DNA of 64,000 nt from Streptomyces lanatus (lineage in GTDB: Bacteria > Actinomycetota > Actinomycetes > Streptomycetales > Streptomycetaceae): positions 186,001 through 250,000 of the forward strand of contig NZ_BNBM01000015.1 of assembly GCF_014655715.1 (NCBI RefSeq). The letters are read 5' to 3'. How positions within the stretch are numbered: position 1 is the stretch's first letter; each line of letters begins with the position of its first letter. Below, one piece after another: positions 1-8,092 of this stretch. The notes below the pieces were generated by a model. It did no database searches, had not been told where the DNA came from, and saw only the letters and a list, made by a program, of their open reading frames with translations. The position numbers and the translations under genes were made by a program.

Positions 1-372
1 GGAGGCGAACGGCTCGCCATGGGTGCGGGCCTGGAGGTGCAGCACGGACCAGCCGTCCGGGTTCAGCGAGGTGTGCGCGAAGAACGCGCCGAGGCCTTCC
101 CAGAGTTGGCGGTCGGCGGGCAGCTCGCGCCGGACGCCGGCGCGCACGGCCGCGGTGAGCGCGGCGGCCTCGCGGCGGATGCAGGCGGTGAACAGATCTT
201 CCTTGGAGTTCAGATACAGGTACACCAACGGCTTGGACACGCCGGCGAGTTCGGCGATCTCGTCCATCGACGCGGCCATGTACCCGCGCTGCCCGAAGGT
301 CCGCACGGCGGCATCCAGCATCTGCTGCTCACGGACGGCCCGCGGCATCCGCTTGGTCTTGACAGCACCCAT
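1..372 (-). CDS. TetR/AcrR family transcriptional regulator (3' end outside window)
   Basis: Only the first 124 codons are present; the gene runs off the left edge. The start is the ATG at 372-370. The N-terminal 50 residues form a TetR helix-turn-helix: the segments MDEIAELAGVSKPLVYLYL and NSKEDLF match the recognition-helix consensus of the family. A ligand-binding domain should follow, but most of it lies outside the window. The ligand and targets cannot be inferred. It lies downstream of the SPFH pair on the same strand, separated by an 87-bp gap with no clear promoter or terminator. Confidence 0.9.
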   Translation of the reverse strand, partial: MGAVKTKRMPRAVREQQMLDAAVRTFGQRGYMAASMDEIAELAGVSKPLVYLYLNSKEDLFTACIRREAAALTAAVRAGVRRELPADRQLWEGLGAFFAHTSLNPDGWSVLHLQARTHGEPFAS

Positions 373-459
373 GCCGATTAGCGTACGGGCCGGGAGGGCG
401 ATCCCACCCGGCCCGCGGCCAACCACTGTGCTACTCCTGCCTACTCGTCCCTCTCGTCC

Positions 460-1800
460 CTACTCGTCGCCGCTCACATCGTCCGCGAGTCGTGCCACCC
501 GGTCCATCCACGGCTGCCCGTCCACGGCCGCGGACGGCAGGGCCGTCAGCCTCGGCAGCAGCTGGGCGGTGAGGAGGGTCGACAGGGCCGAGGTGTCGGC
601 GCCGGTGCCGTCGGTCCGTACGACCACCGGCTGCGGGGCCCTGCCGGCGAGCTTGGCGCCCACCTCCAGTCGGCGCCGAGCCAGTTCGTACTGCAGGACC
701 GCGCGGTTGTCGCGGTAGGCCTTGGCGAGGGCGCGCTGCGCGCGGGCCTCGTTCTCCGCGGCGATCAGGCCGCTGCGGCCCCGCGTCTCGATCTCGAACC
801 GCACGCGCTGGGCGTTGGTCTCCTGCTGCTCCAGGAGCTGGGCCACCTCTTCGCGGGCCCGGTTCAGCGCAGCCCTGACCTCGACGATCCGGGCGTCCCG
901 CACCTTCTTGGCCCGCTCGATGTCCATACCCAGCTGGTCGATCCGGCGCTTACGGATCAGGCCCCACTCCTGATCGTAGGCGGTGCGCTCCTTGGCGATC
1001 CGCTCCCTGGTGGCCAGGTGCTGCTGGTACTGCGTCGGCAGCTGGACATCCGGGATGTTGGAGCCGGTGATACGCACGCCGTAGCCGGACAGTTGGCGGT
1101 TGAGCAGCTCCTGCATATCGGCCACGTCCGAGCCGCGCAGATCGTAGGCCCGCTCGGTGCGCATCTTCCGGGCCCGCTGGCGGATCGCGTCCTGTACGGC
1201 GCTGGAGAGCACCAGGTCGAAATTGCCCGCGCCGATGGTGCGGACGAACAGCACAGCGTCGGTGATGCGGAACTTCAGGAAGAACTCGATGGAGCGCAGC
1301 GGCACGTTCTCCTGGGTGGGGCAGGCCATCACCGGTGCGGAGTACGGGATCTCGGTGGCGGTGTCGACGACGAAGTCGACCCGGGACCAGGGGTGCCACA
1401 GATAGTGGCGGCCAGCGTCCAGGGTGCGGGTGACGGCGCCGTAGCGGGTCAGCACGCCGTGGGTGCCCTGCTCGATCTCCACGATCGAGGAACGCCACCA
1501 CCACAGGACGCCGATCAGCACCAGGACGGCACCGCCGGCGAAGCAGAGGGCGGCGAGGGTGCCGTAGGCGAGCTCCCCGGCGGTCGAGTCCGCCTCGCCC
1601 AGGGACAGCACCAGGCCCGTCAGCAGGGCGTATACGCCGAGCCACAGCGGCAGCATCCACCACACTCGGCGCCGGTGGCGGGGGATGATGACCGGGATCA
1701 GGGTGTCGGCCTCGCCGCCGCGCAGCAGCCGTGCGATATCGGTCCAGGGGGCGACGGCTTCGGAGATGACCGACCGTCGGTTGGTGCGGGCGCTGCTCAC
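460..1800 (-). CDS. SPFH (band 7) domain membrane protein, shorter paralogue
   Basis: 446 residues. Two hydrophobic segments near the N-terminus (about residues 48-66 and 84-104) are followed by a band 7/SPFH domain beginning near EIEQGTHGVLTRYG, then a long charged, helix-rich region rich in R, E and A (about 260-380), likely coiled coil. This is the stomatin/flotillin architecture, so it should sit in the cytoplasmic membrane and oligomerise into a microdomain scaffold. Its start overlaps the stop of the upstream SPFH gene by 4 bp, so the two are translationally coupled and probably form a hetero-oligomer. No enzymatic role is implied. Confidence 0.9.
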   Translation of the reverse strand: MSSARTNRRSVISEAVAPWTDIARLLRGGEADTLIPVIIPRHRRRVWWMLPLWLGVYALLTGLVLSLGEADSTAGELAYGTLAALCFAGGAVLVLIGVLWWWRSSIVEIEQGTHGVLTRYGAVTRTLDAGRHYLWHPWSRVDFVVDTATEIPYSAPVMACPTQENVPLRSIEFFLKFRITDAVLFVRTIGAGNFDLVLSSAVQDAIRQRARKMRTERAYDLRGSDVADMQELLNRQLSGYGVRITGSNIPDVQLPTQYQQHLATRERIAKERTAYDQEWGLIRKRRIDQLGMDIERAKKVRDARIVEVRAALNRAREEVAQLLEQQETNAQRVRFEIETRGRSGLIAAENEARAQRALAKAYRDNRAVLQYELARRRLEVGAKLAGRAPQPVVVRTDGTGADTSALSTLLTAQLLPRLTALPSAAVDGQPWMDRVARLADDVSGDE

Positions 1801-3467
1801 TGGTCGGCCTCCTCGGCGGGCTCGGACGGGTCGGTCGAGACGGATGCGGCGGGCGCGGTGGAAACGTCGGTCGCCACGGCCTGTTCCGGCACCTGCGGCA
1901 CCGTGGGCCGCTCGGCGGCGAGCAGCACGCCGATCTCCGCCTCACGCGCGGCGATCCGCTCGGACACCTCGCTCAGCCGCGCCCGTACGGCGGCCATGTC
2001 CTCGTCGCTGAACAGCTCCGTGCCGCGCTCGCCGACCAGTTCACGGGCCAGCTCCAGGAAGTCGATCCCGGCGACGCCGCCGTCCGAGGCACCGCCGATG
2101 CGCACCAGGCGCGGCAGATGGTCGGCGACCTGCTCCAGGGTGTCCAGGACCTGCTGCTGGTAGCGGTACTCCAGGATCTCCGGCGCCTCCGCCGCCGTGA
2201 CCGCGCGGATGTCGAGGGCCTGGGCCTCCAGGAGGGCCGCGTTGGCCTTCGCCTCCGACTCGGCCTGGACATAGCGCTGCCGGGCGAGGGCCTCGGCGCG
2301 GTTGGTCTCGCGCTCGACGGCCGTGTCCATCTGCGCCTGGTACTGGGCGATGTCGGCCTGGATCGCGGAGAGCGTCTCCTGGCTGGAGGCCAGTTCCCGG
2401 GTGAGGTCGCCCTCGTCCTGCTCCTTGCGGAGCTGGAGCGCGTACTCGTGGGTGTACGCCTCCTTGGCCACCCGCACCATCTCGGGCGCCGCCAGGTCCA
2501 TGCGGTAGCGCTGGTCGGAGGGCTCGGCGTGGGTGATGTTGGCGTTGGTCAGCTCGACGGCCGGGCGGAACTGCTGGTTGAGCTGTTCCAGGAGACGGCC
2601 GCTGTCCTCGCCGACCATGTCGTAGATTCCGGCGGCCTCCTGCTCGTAGATGAGGCTGCGGATGGTCTCGCTGACGGCGTTGCTCAGCTTCTCCTCGAAG
2701 CCGCGCACCGCGCCCAGGGTGTAGACGAACTCGGTGGGGTCGCTGATCCGGAACTGGATGAACAGGTCGATCGACGCCTTCACGCCGCCCTTGGTGGGCG
2801 CCTCGCGCACCGGCGCGTTGAACGGGTACTCGCGTGTGGTGTTGACGATGTACGACACCCGCTTCCACGGGCTCAGCAGCACGACCCGGCCCGGTCCGAC
2901 GACCTTTTCCAGCTTGCCGAACTTGGTGATCAGCGCCTGGCAGCCGTCGGGCACCATGACCATGCCCTGGCGCCACCACACGAAGCCGACGGCGAGGACC
3001 GAGACGACCCAGTAGTGCACGCCGAACAGCGGGTTGGTCAGGACATCGGCTCCGGCGGCGCCCACGATCGACGCGCCGATCACGCCCAGCACGAGCAGTG
3101 ACAGCACCGGCAGCATGGAGACGAACGAGCGGCCCTTGGGCATCACCATCGGGCAGATGGCGTGCACCATCTCGGTGCCCTCACGCACCTGTTCGCTGCG
3201 GCCGAGCGCCTCTCCGGCCTCGTCCAGCGGCACCGTCTTCTGCCGCATGACGGTGGCGGTGGCGCCGCCGCCCTGCTCCCGGGCGGCCGGGAAGTCGGCC
3301 GGGTCCAGGCCCCAGCCCTCGGCGTCGTACTCGGTGCCGCCCTCCGCGCGTCCGCCGGCCTGTCGCCGCAGTTCGTCCCGCGCGGCCTGCCGCGGATCGG
3401 TACCGGATACGACGGCGTCGGCGACGCGCTGTGCGCCCTGCTTCGCGCGGGCTCGCGCTCGTGCCAC
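1797..3467 (-). CDS. SPFH (band 7) domain membrane protein, longer paralogue
   Basis: 556 residues. A soluble N-terminal region of about 110 residues precedes two membrane segments (about 113-135 and 147-165). The SPFH domain follows, starting around VPDGCQALITKFGKLEKVVGP, then a long Q/E/A-rich predicted coiled coil (about 330-450) and an acidic, Ala/Pro-rich tail. It is the first gene of a two-gene operon with the shorter paralogue, which starts within its stop codon. Family knowledge points to membrane-domain scaffolding or protease or fusion regulation. The extended N-terminus is unusual for a flotillin and could be an interaction arm. Confidence 0.9.
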   Translation of the reverse strand: MARARARAKQGAQRVADAVVSGTDPRQAARDELRRQAGGRAEGGTEYDAEGWGLDPADFPAAREQGGGATATVMRQKTVPLDEAGEALGRSEQVREGTEMVHAICPMVMPKGRSFVSMLPVLSLLVLGVIGASIVGAAGADVLTNPLFGVHYWVVSVLAVGFVWWRQGMVMVPDGCQALITKFGKLEKVVGPGRVVLLSPWKRVSYIVNTTREYPFNAPVREAPTKGGVKASIDLFIQFRISDPTEFVYTLGAVRGFEEKLSNAVSETIRSLIYEQEAAGIYDMVGEDSGRLLEQLNQQFRPAVELTNANITHAEPSDQRYRMDLAAPEMVRVAKEAYTHEYALQLRKEQDEGDLTRELASSQETLSAIQADIAQYQAQMDTAVERETNRAEALARQRYVQAESEAKANAALLEAQALDIRAVTAAEAPEILEYRYQQQVLDTLEQVADHLPRLVRIGGASDGGVAGIDFLELARELVGERGTELFSDEDMAAVRARLSEVSERIAAREAEIGVLLAAERPTVPQVPEQAVATDVSTAPAASVSTDPSEPAEEADQ

Positions 3468-3566
3468 GGTTCCCCCTTGTGTTCCCCAGCCCGTTGGCCG
3501 TGGGTCCTACTGGTGTTACACCGGTCGAGCCGATGTGGTTCCAGTCATCCCACAACATGATCCGGA

Positions 3567-3616
3567 CAAGGGTAAGGGGGGCACCCTTGACAGTTACCCG
3601 GCGGTAGTACTGCCGG
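3567..3616 (-). terminator. Pair of inverted repeats downstream of the DUF4229 gene
   Basis: Two adjacent hairpin-forming repeats lie in the 169-bp gap between the DUF4229 stop and the SPFH operon start. One has arms CCCGGC/GCCGGG around 3596-3616; the other has arms CAAGGGT (3567-3573) and ACCCTTG (3583-3589). They are placed to end minus-strand transcription before the SPFH promoter. There is no U-tract, so one could instead be an operator. Confidence 0.35.
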
Positions 3617-3636
3617 GATCCGGAAGCGACCGGACG

Positions 3637-3936
3637 CTAAGAGGCCTGGCCCTGCGCCTGGGCGGTGTCGTCGACGGAGTCCTCCTGGCTGCGGTTCGCG
3701 TCCAGGTTGGCCTTCATCCGGTCGACGCGCTGGACGATTCCGACGGACGCGCGGTCGCGCTCCTTGCGCAGCACGACGAAGCTGATCGGGGCCGAGATCA
3801 CCAGGGCTAGCATGATGATCCACATGCCGTTGGAGTCGCCGAGGCCGCGCGGGGCGAGGCCGGAGTAGACGAGGCCCCAGACGACCACGAGGCAGCCCGC
3901 GAAGATCCCGAGGCGCATCAGCGTGTAGCGGAGCAT
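3637..3936 (-). CDS. DUF4229 domain-containing small membrane protein
   Basis: 99 residues from the ATG at 3936 (MLRYTLMRLGIF). A longer in-frame start eight codons upstream looks less natural. There are two membrane helices, about residues 9-28 and 37-56, followed by a short basic stretch and a hydrophilic Q/D-rich tail. The pattern matches the small actinobacterial family DUF4229, whose function is not known to me. It lies 90 bp downstream of the GNAT gene on the same strand and may be the last gene of the menaquinone transcript, but nothing ties it functionally to that pathway. Confidence 0.85.
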   Translation of the reverse strand: MLRYTLMRLGIFAGCLVVVWGLVYSGLAPRGLGDSNGMWIIMLALVISAPISFVVLRKERDRASVGIVQRVDRMKANLDANRSQEDSVDDTAQAQGQAS

Positions 3937-4026
3937 CTCAATCCAGTCTTCCGATTCCAAAAAGGGCCACTGTCCAGTGAAGCACGGTCGGCCCCCGATC
4001 TTGCAGGGGGGTGCGCGGCACCGGCC

Positions 4027-4551
4027 TCAGTGCAGTGGCAGCAACATGATGACGTCGTCGCGGTCGTCGCCCGGCGCGACCCGGATGGCGTTCGGGATCC
4101 GGCCGACCTCCTTGTAGCCGCAGGAGCCGTAGAAGCGCTCCAGACCGAGTCCGCCGCGGCAGGTGAGCCGGATCGCGTCGACGCCGTCGAAGGTCCGGGC
4201 GCTTTCCTCGGCGGCCGCCAGCAGGTCGCGGCCGTAGCCCCGGCCCTGGTGGCGGGGATGCACCATCACTGTGTACAGCCAGATCCAGTGGGTCATCAGC
4301 CGGTGCGAGTTGAAGGTGAGGAACGCGGTCGCGGCGACCCGTCCCTCCTCGTCGTGGCCGACGAGGAGCCTTCTGCTTCCGTCGGCCATCGCGGCGAACT
4401 GGCGCACCAGTTCCGGCCGGATCTCCTCCGGTGTCACCGGCGGGACGAAGCCGACGGCTCCGCCCGCGTTGGAGACATCGGTCCACAGGTCGAGGATGCC
4501 GTCACGCAGGGCGGGAGTGACGGCCGGGTCGAGTGTGAAAGTAAGGGACAC
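4027..4551 (-). CDS. GNAT family N-acetyltransferase
   Basis: 174 residues from a GTG at 4551 (VSLTFTLDP). A GTG at 4602, directly abutting the mqnE stop, would add 17 residues; neither start has a strong ribosome binding site. The acetyl-CoA binding signature is visible as HPRHQGRGYGRDLLAAAEE (motif A, R/Q-x-x-G-x-G/A), preceded by the beta4 strand IWLYTVMV. The C-terminal LERFYGSCGYKEVGRI is the usual GNAT closing motif. Substrate unknown. It follows mqnE closely enough to be cotranscribed. Confidence 0.88.
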   Translation of the reverse strand: MSLTFTLDPAVTPALRDGILDLWTDVSNAGGAVGFVPPVTPEEIRPELVRQFAAMADGSRRLLVGHDEEGRVAATAFLTFNSHRLMTHWIWLYTVMVHPRHQGRGYGRDLLAAAEESARTFDGVDAIRLTCRGGLGLERFYGSCGYKEVGRIPNAIRVAPGDDRDDVIMLLPLH

Positions 4552-4602
4552 CGGCTCATCGTACCTATTACCGACCCGCGGACGGGGAGACTTCCGTCGC
4601 AC

Positions 4603-5766
4603 TCAGAGACGCATCGGTTGCGGCGACTCCCGGCGCGCCGCGTCCGGACCGTCGTACTCCCGGATGATCTCGTACCGGGTGTTCCGCTCCACCGGCCGGA
4701 AGCCGGCGTCCCGGATCAGGTCCAGCAGATCCTCACGGGTCAGCTTGTTCGGCGTGCCGTAGTTGTCCGCGTCGTGGGTGATCTTGTACTCGACGACCGA
4801 GCCGTCCATGTCGTCCGCGCCGTGCTGCAAGGCCAGTTGCGCGGTCTGGACGCCGTGCATGACCCAGAAGACCTTGACGTGCGGGACATTGTCGAAGAGC
4901 AGACGGGAGACCGCGAAGGTCTTCAGGGCCTCCGCGCCGGTCGCCATCTGGGTGCGCTCCTGAAGGCGGTTGCGGACCTTGCCGTCCTTCATGTCGACGA
5001 AGTCGTGCTGGTAGCGCAGCGGGATGAAGACCTGGAAGCCGCCGGTCTCGTCCTGGAGTTCACGGAGCCTGATCACATGGTCGACCCGGTGCTTCGGCTC
5101 CTCGATGTGGCCATAGAGCATGGTGCACGGGGTTTTGAGGCCCTTCTCGTGCGCCAGGCGGTGGATGCGCGACCAGTCCTCCCAGTGGGTGCGGTGGTCG
5201 ACGATGTGCTGCCGGACCTCCCAGTCGAAGATCTCCGCACCGCCGCCGGTGAGGGACTCCAGGCCCGCGTCGATCAGCTCGTCGAGGATCTCGGAGGCGG
5301 ACAGCCCGGAGATCGTCTCGAAGTGGTGGATCTCCGTCGCCGTGAAGGCCTTCAGCGAGACGTCCGGCAGGGCGGCCTTCAGCTCCCGCAGCGAGCGCGG
5401 GTAGTAGCGCCACGGCAGGTTGGGGTGCAGGCCGTTGACGATGTGCAGCTCGGTGAGGTTCTCGCCCTCCATCGCCTTGGCGAGCTTCACCGCCTCCTCG
5501 ATGCGCATCGTGTACGCGTCCTTCTCCCCCGGCTTGCGCTGGAAGGAGCAGTACGCGCACGAGGCCGTGCACACGTTGGTCATGTTGAGGTGACGGTTGA
5601 CGTTGAAGTGGACGACGTCGCCGTTCTTGCGCGTGCGCACCTCGTGGGCGAGGCCGCCGAGCCACGCCAGGTCGTCCGACTCGTACAGCGCGATGCCGTC
5701 CTCACGGGTCAGACGAACACCCGCCCTGACCTTGTCCTCCAGCTCACGCTTGAGCCCGACATCCAT
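4603..5766 (-). CDS. mqnE: Aminofutalosine synthase MqnE (radical SAM)
   Basis: 387 residues. MqnE joins 3-[(1-carboxyvinyl)oxy]benzoate to the S-adenosylmethionine adenosyl group to give aminodeoxyfutalosine, an early step of the futalosine menaquinone route. The radical SAM iron-sulfur motif CTASCAYC (C66, C70, C73) is intact and is followed by SFQRKPGEKDAYT and the glycine-rich TGGGAE segment typical of MqnE/MqnC enzymes. The start ATG at 5766 has a GAGAGG ribosome binding site. It lies 68 bp downstream of an Lrp-type regulator and in the same direction as mqnL, mqnP and the ubiX-type gene, which act later in the pathway. Confidence 0.97.
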   Translation of the reverse strand: MDVGLKRELEDKVRAGVRLTREDGIALYESDDLAWLGGLAHEVRTRKNGDVVHFNVNRHLNMTNVCTASCAYCSFQRKPGEKDAYTMRIEEAVKLAKAMEGENLTELHIVNGLHPNLPWRYYPRSLRELKAALPDVSLKAFTATEIHHFETISGLSASEILDELIDAGLESLTGGGAEIFDWEVRQHIVDHRTHWEDWSRIHRLAHEKGLKTPCTMLYGHIEEPKHRVDHVIRLRELQDETGGFQVFIPLRYQHDFVDMKDGKVRNRLQERTQMATGAEALKTFAVSRLLFDNVPHVKVFWVMHGVQTAQLALQHGADDMDGSVVEYKITHDADNYGTPNKLTREDLLDLIRDAGFRPVERNTRYEIIREYDGPDAARRESPQPMRL

Positions 5767-5834
5767 GCGTGCACCTCTCTCGATCAGACTCCGTCAACCG
5801 TACGCCCAGCCCTGTGGGCGTCCCCCTGGGCTCC

Positions 5835-6290
5835 TCAGACCTCCTCAGGCAGCCCGCCCACCCGGTTCTCCCACTTCGTGGACAACACGATGGTGGTACG
5901 GGTCCTGGAGACACCCGTGGTCCCGCTGAGCCGCCGGATGATCTTCTCCAGTCCGTCGACGTCCGCCGCGCGCACCTTGAGCATGTAGGAGTCGTCGCCC
6001 GCGATGAACCAGCAGTCCTCGATCTCGCCCAGGTCCCGCAGCCGGTTCGCCACGTCCTCGTGGTCGGTGGCGTCGGAGAGCGAGATGCCGATCAGCGCGG
6101 TCACGCCGAGTCCGAGCGAGGCGGCGTCGACGGTGGCGCGGTAGCCGGTGATGACTCCGGCCGCCTCCAGCCGGTTGATGCGGTCGGTGACGCTGGGGCC
6201 CGACAGGCCGACGAGGCGTCCCAGCTCCGCGTAGGAGGCCCGGCCGTTCTCCCTCAGGGCCTGGATGAGCTGCCTGTCCACCGCGTCCAT
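5835..6290 (-). CDS. Lrp/AsnC family transcriptional regulator
   Basis: 151 residues, the normal length. The N-terminal winged helix-turn-helix (about residues 1-55) shows YAELGRLVGLSGPSVTDRINRLEAAGVI, and the remaining about 80 residues are the RAM effector-binding and oligomerisation domain (GEIEDCWFIAGDDSYMLKV). It sits between the ubiX-type gene and mqnE on the same strand, so it may sense an amino acid or precursor and tune the surrounding menaquinone genes. That link is inferred from position only. The ATG at 6290 gives MDAVDRQLIQAL, the standard Lrp beginning. Confidence 0.95.
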   Translation of the reverse strand: MDAVDRQLIQALRENGRASYAELGRLVGLSGPSVTDRINRLEAAGVITGYRATVDAASLGLGVTALIGISLSDATDHEDVANRLRDLGEIEDCWFIAGDDSYMLKVRAADVDGLEKIIRRLSGTTGVSRTRTTIVLSTKWENRVGGLPEEV

Positions 6291-6390
6291 GCGATTGAAA
6301 GCCTTCCGCTGAAGAGGTCTGACGTACTTGCTGAACTGAGCCTTGAAGTGATGAGTGCTACTGCAGCCGCGTGATGCGGTGGTGTGCCGC

Positions 6391-7041
6391 TCAGTCGGTC
6401 CGGGCGCCTCCGCCCAGTTCGCCCTTCCAGCGGCGGTAGAGCCGGTGCTCGACGCCCGCCGCGTCGAGGACGCGTCCGGCGACGAAGTCCACCAGGTCCT
6501 GGATGTGGGTGGCTCCCGCGTAGAAGGCGGGCGAGGCGGGTACGACGCTCGCGCCCGCGTCGTCCAGTGTCACGAGGTGGCGCAGCATCTGCCCGTTCAG
6601 GGGCGTCTCCCGCACGGCGACGACCAGGGGGCGCCCCTCCTTCAGGGTCACGCTCGCCGCCCGCTGCAGCAGGTCCTTGGACAGCCCGAGGGCCACTCCG
6701 GCGACACCGGCGGTGGACGCGGGCACGATCAGCATGCCCTTGGTGCGATACGACCCCGAGGACGGCCCGGCCGCGAGGTCCCCGGCGTTCCAGTACCGGA
6801 CGCCCTCGATGTCCACGTCGAAGGTGCCGGGCTTGCCGTCGGCGCCCCGGGCGAGCCACTCCCGCAGGTCGTCCTGCCAGTGGGCGTCCCGGAAGGAGAT
6901 CCCCGTCTCGTCCAGCAGGGTGAGCCGCGACGCCCGGCTGACGACCAGGTCGACGCTCTCCCCGGCGTCAAGGAGCGCACGCAGCACGGCGGCGGCGTAT
7001 GGGGTACCGGACGCCCCGGAAACCCCCACGATCCAAGGCAC
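6391..7041 (-). CDS. ubiX: UbiX/MqnM-type flavin prenyltransferase
   Basis: 216 residues from the GTG at 7041 (VPWIVGVSGASG), chosen because GGAG lies 11 nt upstream and UbiX proteins normally begin just before the FMN-binding GxSGAS loop. A GTG at 7065 would add eight residues. UbiX makes prenylated FMN for UbiD decarboxylases, and the partner UbiD-type gene mqnL is encoded just upstream. Visible family features are GVSGASG (6-12), the conserved PASTAGVAG segment, and LRHLVTLDDAGASVVPASPAFYAG near the C-terminus. It lies 124 bp downstream of mqnP. Confidence 0.94.
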   Translation of the reverse strand: MPWIVGVSGASGTPYAAAVLRALLDAGESVDLVVSRASRLTLLDETGISFRDAHWQDDLREWLARGADGKPGTFDVDIEGVRYWNAGDLAAGPSSGSYRTKGMLIVPASTAGVAGVALGLSKDLLQRAASVTLKEGRPLVVAVRETPLNGQMLRHLVTLDDAGASVVPASPAFYAGATHIQDLVDFVAGRVLDAAGVEHRLYRRWKGELGGGARTD

Positions 7042-7189
7042 TCGCTGCGTTTCTCCTGCGTTCACACCCTGAGCCTACCGGCGGGCGGGGGGACGTTCAG
7101 GACCGGTCCGTGTCTGGGGTTCCGGAAAGGCATACGCCCGCCGGGGCGGCACTACCGGCTTGGCCTTCGCCGTGGCGGCCGGCCTCCCG

Positions 7190-8092
7190 CTAAACCGTCA
7201 GCCCCCGCACCAGCAGATCCAGCAGCGCGCACACGAACAGGGCGATCCCGATGAACCCGTTGACGCTGAAGAACGCCCTGTTGAGGCGGGACAGGTCATG
7301 GGGCCGGACGATCGAGTGCTCGTACACGAACGCGCCGGCGACGATCAGCAGGCCCAGCCAGAAGAAGGCGCCCGCGTCGGTGGCGAGGGCGTACCAGGCG
7401 AACAGGGCCGTGGTGACGGCGTGGCAGACCCGTGCTCCCCAGATCGCTGCCGGGATGCCGAAGCGGGCCGGCACCGACATCACGCCGACCTCGCGGTCGG
7501 TGTCGACGTCCTGGCAGGCGTAGATCAGGTCGAAGCCGCCGATCCAGATGCCGACGGCGAGGCCGAGGATCACCGCGTCCCAGGACCAGGTGCCGGTGAT
7601 GGCCAGCCAGCCGCCGACCGGGCCCATCGCCTGGGCGAGACCCAGGATGGCCTGCGGGAAGTTCGTGAACCGCTTGCCGTACGGGTACACCACCATCGGG
7701 ATCACGGCGATGGGGGCGAGGGCCAGGCACAGGGGGTTCAGCAGGGCCGCCGAGCCCAGGAAGATCACCAGGGCGATCAGGGCGCCCGTCCAGGCGTGCC
7801 GGACCGACATCGCGCCGGTGACCAGCTCGCGATGCGCGGTCCGGGGGTTCCGCGCGTCGATCTCGCGGTCGATGATCCGGTTGACGGCCATCGCGAAGGT
7901 CCGCAGGCCGACCATGCAGATCGTCACCAGGAGCAGCCGGCCCCAGTGGATGTTCCGGTCCAGCTGGAACATGGCCGTCAGCGCGGCGGTGTACGCGAAG
8001 GGCAGCGCGAACACCGAGTGCTCGATCATGACGAGGCGGAGGAACGCCTTGGTGCGTCCTGGCTGCGGAATCGCGGCGGAGGCGCTGCTCAC
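7190..8092 (-). CDS. mqnP: Menaquinone biosynthesis prenyltransferase MqnP (UbiA family)
   Basis: 300 residues from the GTG at 8092, whose GTGA overlaps the mqnL stop codon, so the two are translationally coupled. UbiA enzymes are intramembrane prenyltransferases. The first Asp-rich motif NRIIDREIDA (71-80) and the second, DVDTDREVG, near residue 195, which bind Mg-diphosphate, are both intact. About eight or nine hydrophobic helices span the rest. Context with mqnL and the ubiX-type gene assigns it to attaching the polyprenyl chain to the 6-carboxynaphthoate-type intermediate of the futalosine pathway rather than to heme O or ubiquinone. Confidence 0.95.
   Translation of the reverse strand: MSSASAAIPQPGRTKAFLRLVMIEHSVFALPFAYTAALTAMFQLDRNIHWGRLLLVTICMVGLRTFAMAVNRIIDREIDARNPRTAHRELVTGAMSVRHAWTGALIALVIFLGSAALLNPLCLALAPIAVIPMVVYPYGKRFTNFPQAILGLAQAMGPVGGWLAITGTWSWDAVILGLAVGIWIGGFDLIYACQDVDTDREVGVMSVPARFGIPAAIWGARVCHAVTTALFAWYALATDAGAFFWLGLLIVAGAFVYEHSIVRPHDLSRLNRAFFSVNGFIGIALFVCALLDLLVRGLTV

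Noticed and set aside
4030..5988. A 652-residue open frame on the plus strand across the mqnE region
   Set aside because: It lies antisense to GNAT and mqnE, has no conserved motif and is typical of third-position-GC shadow frames.
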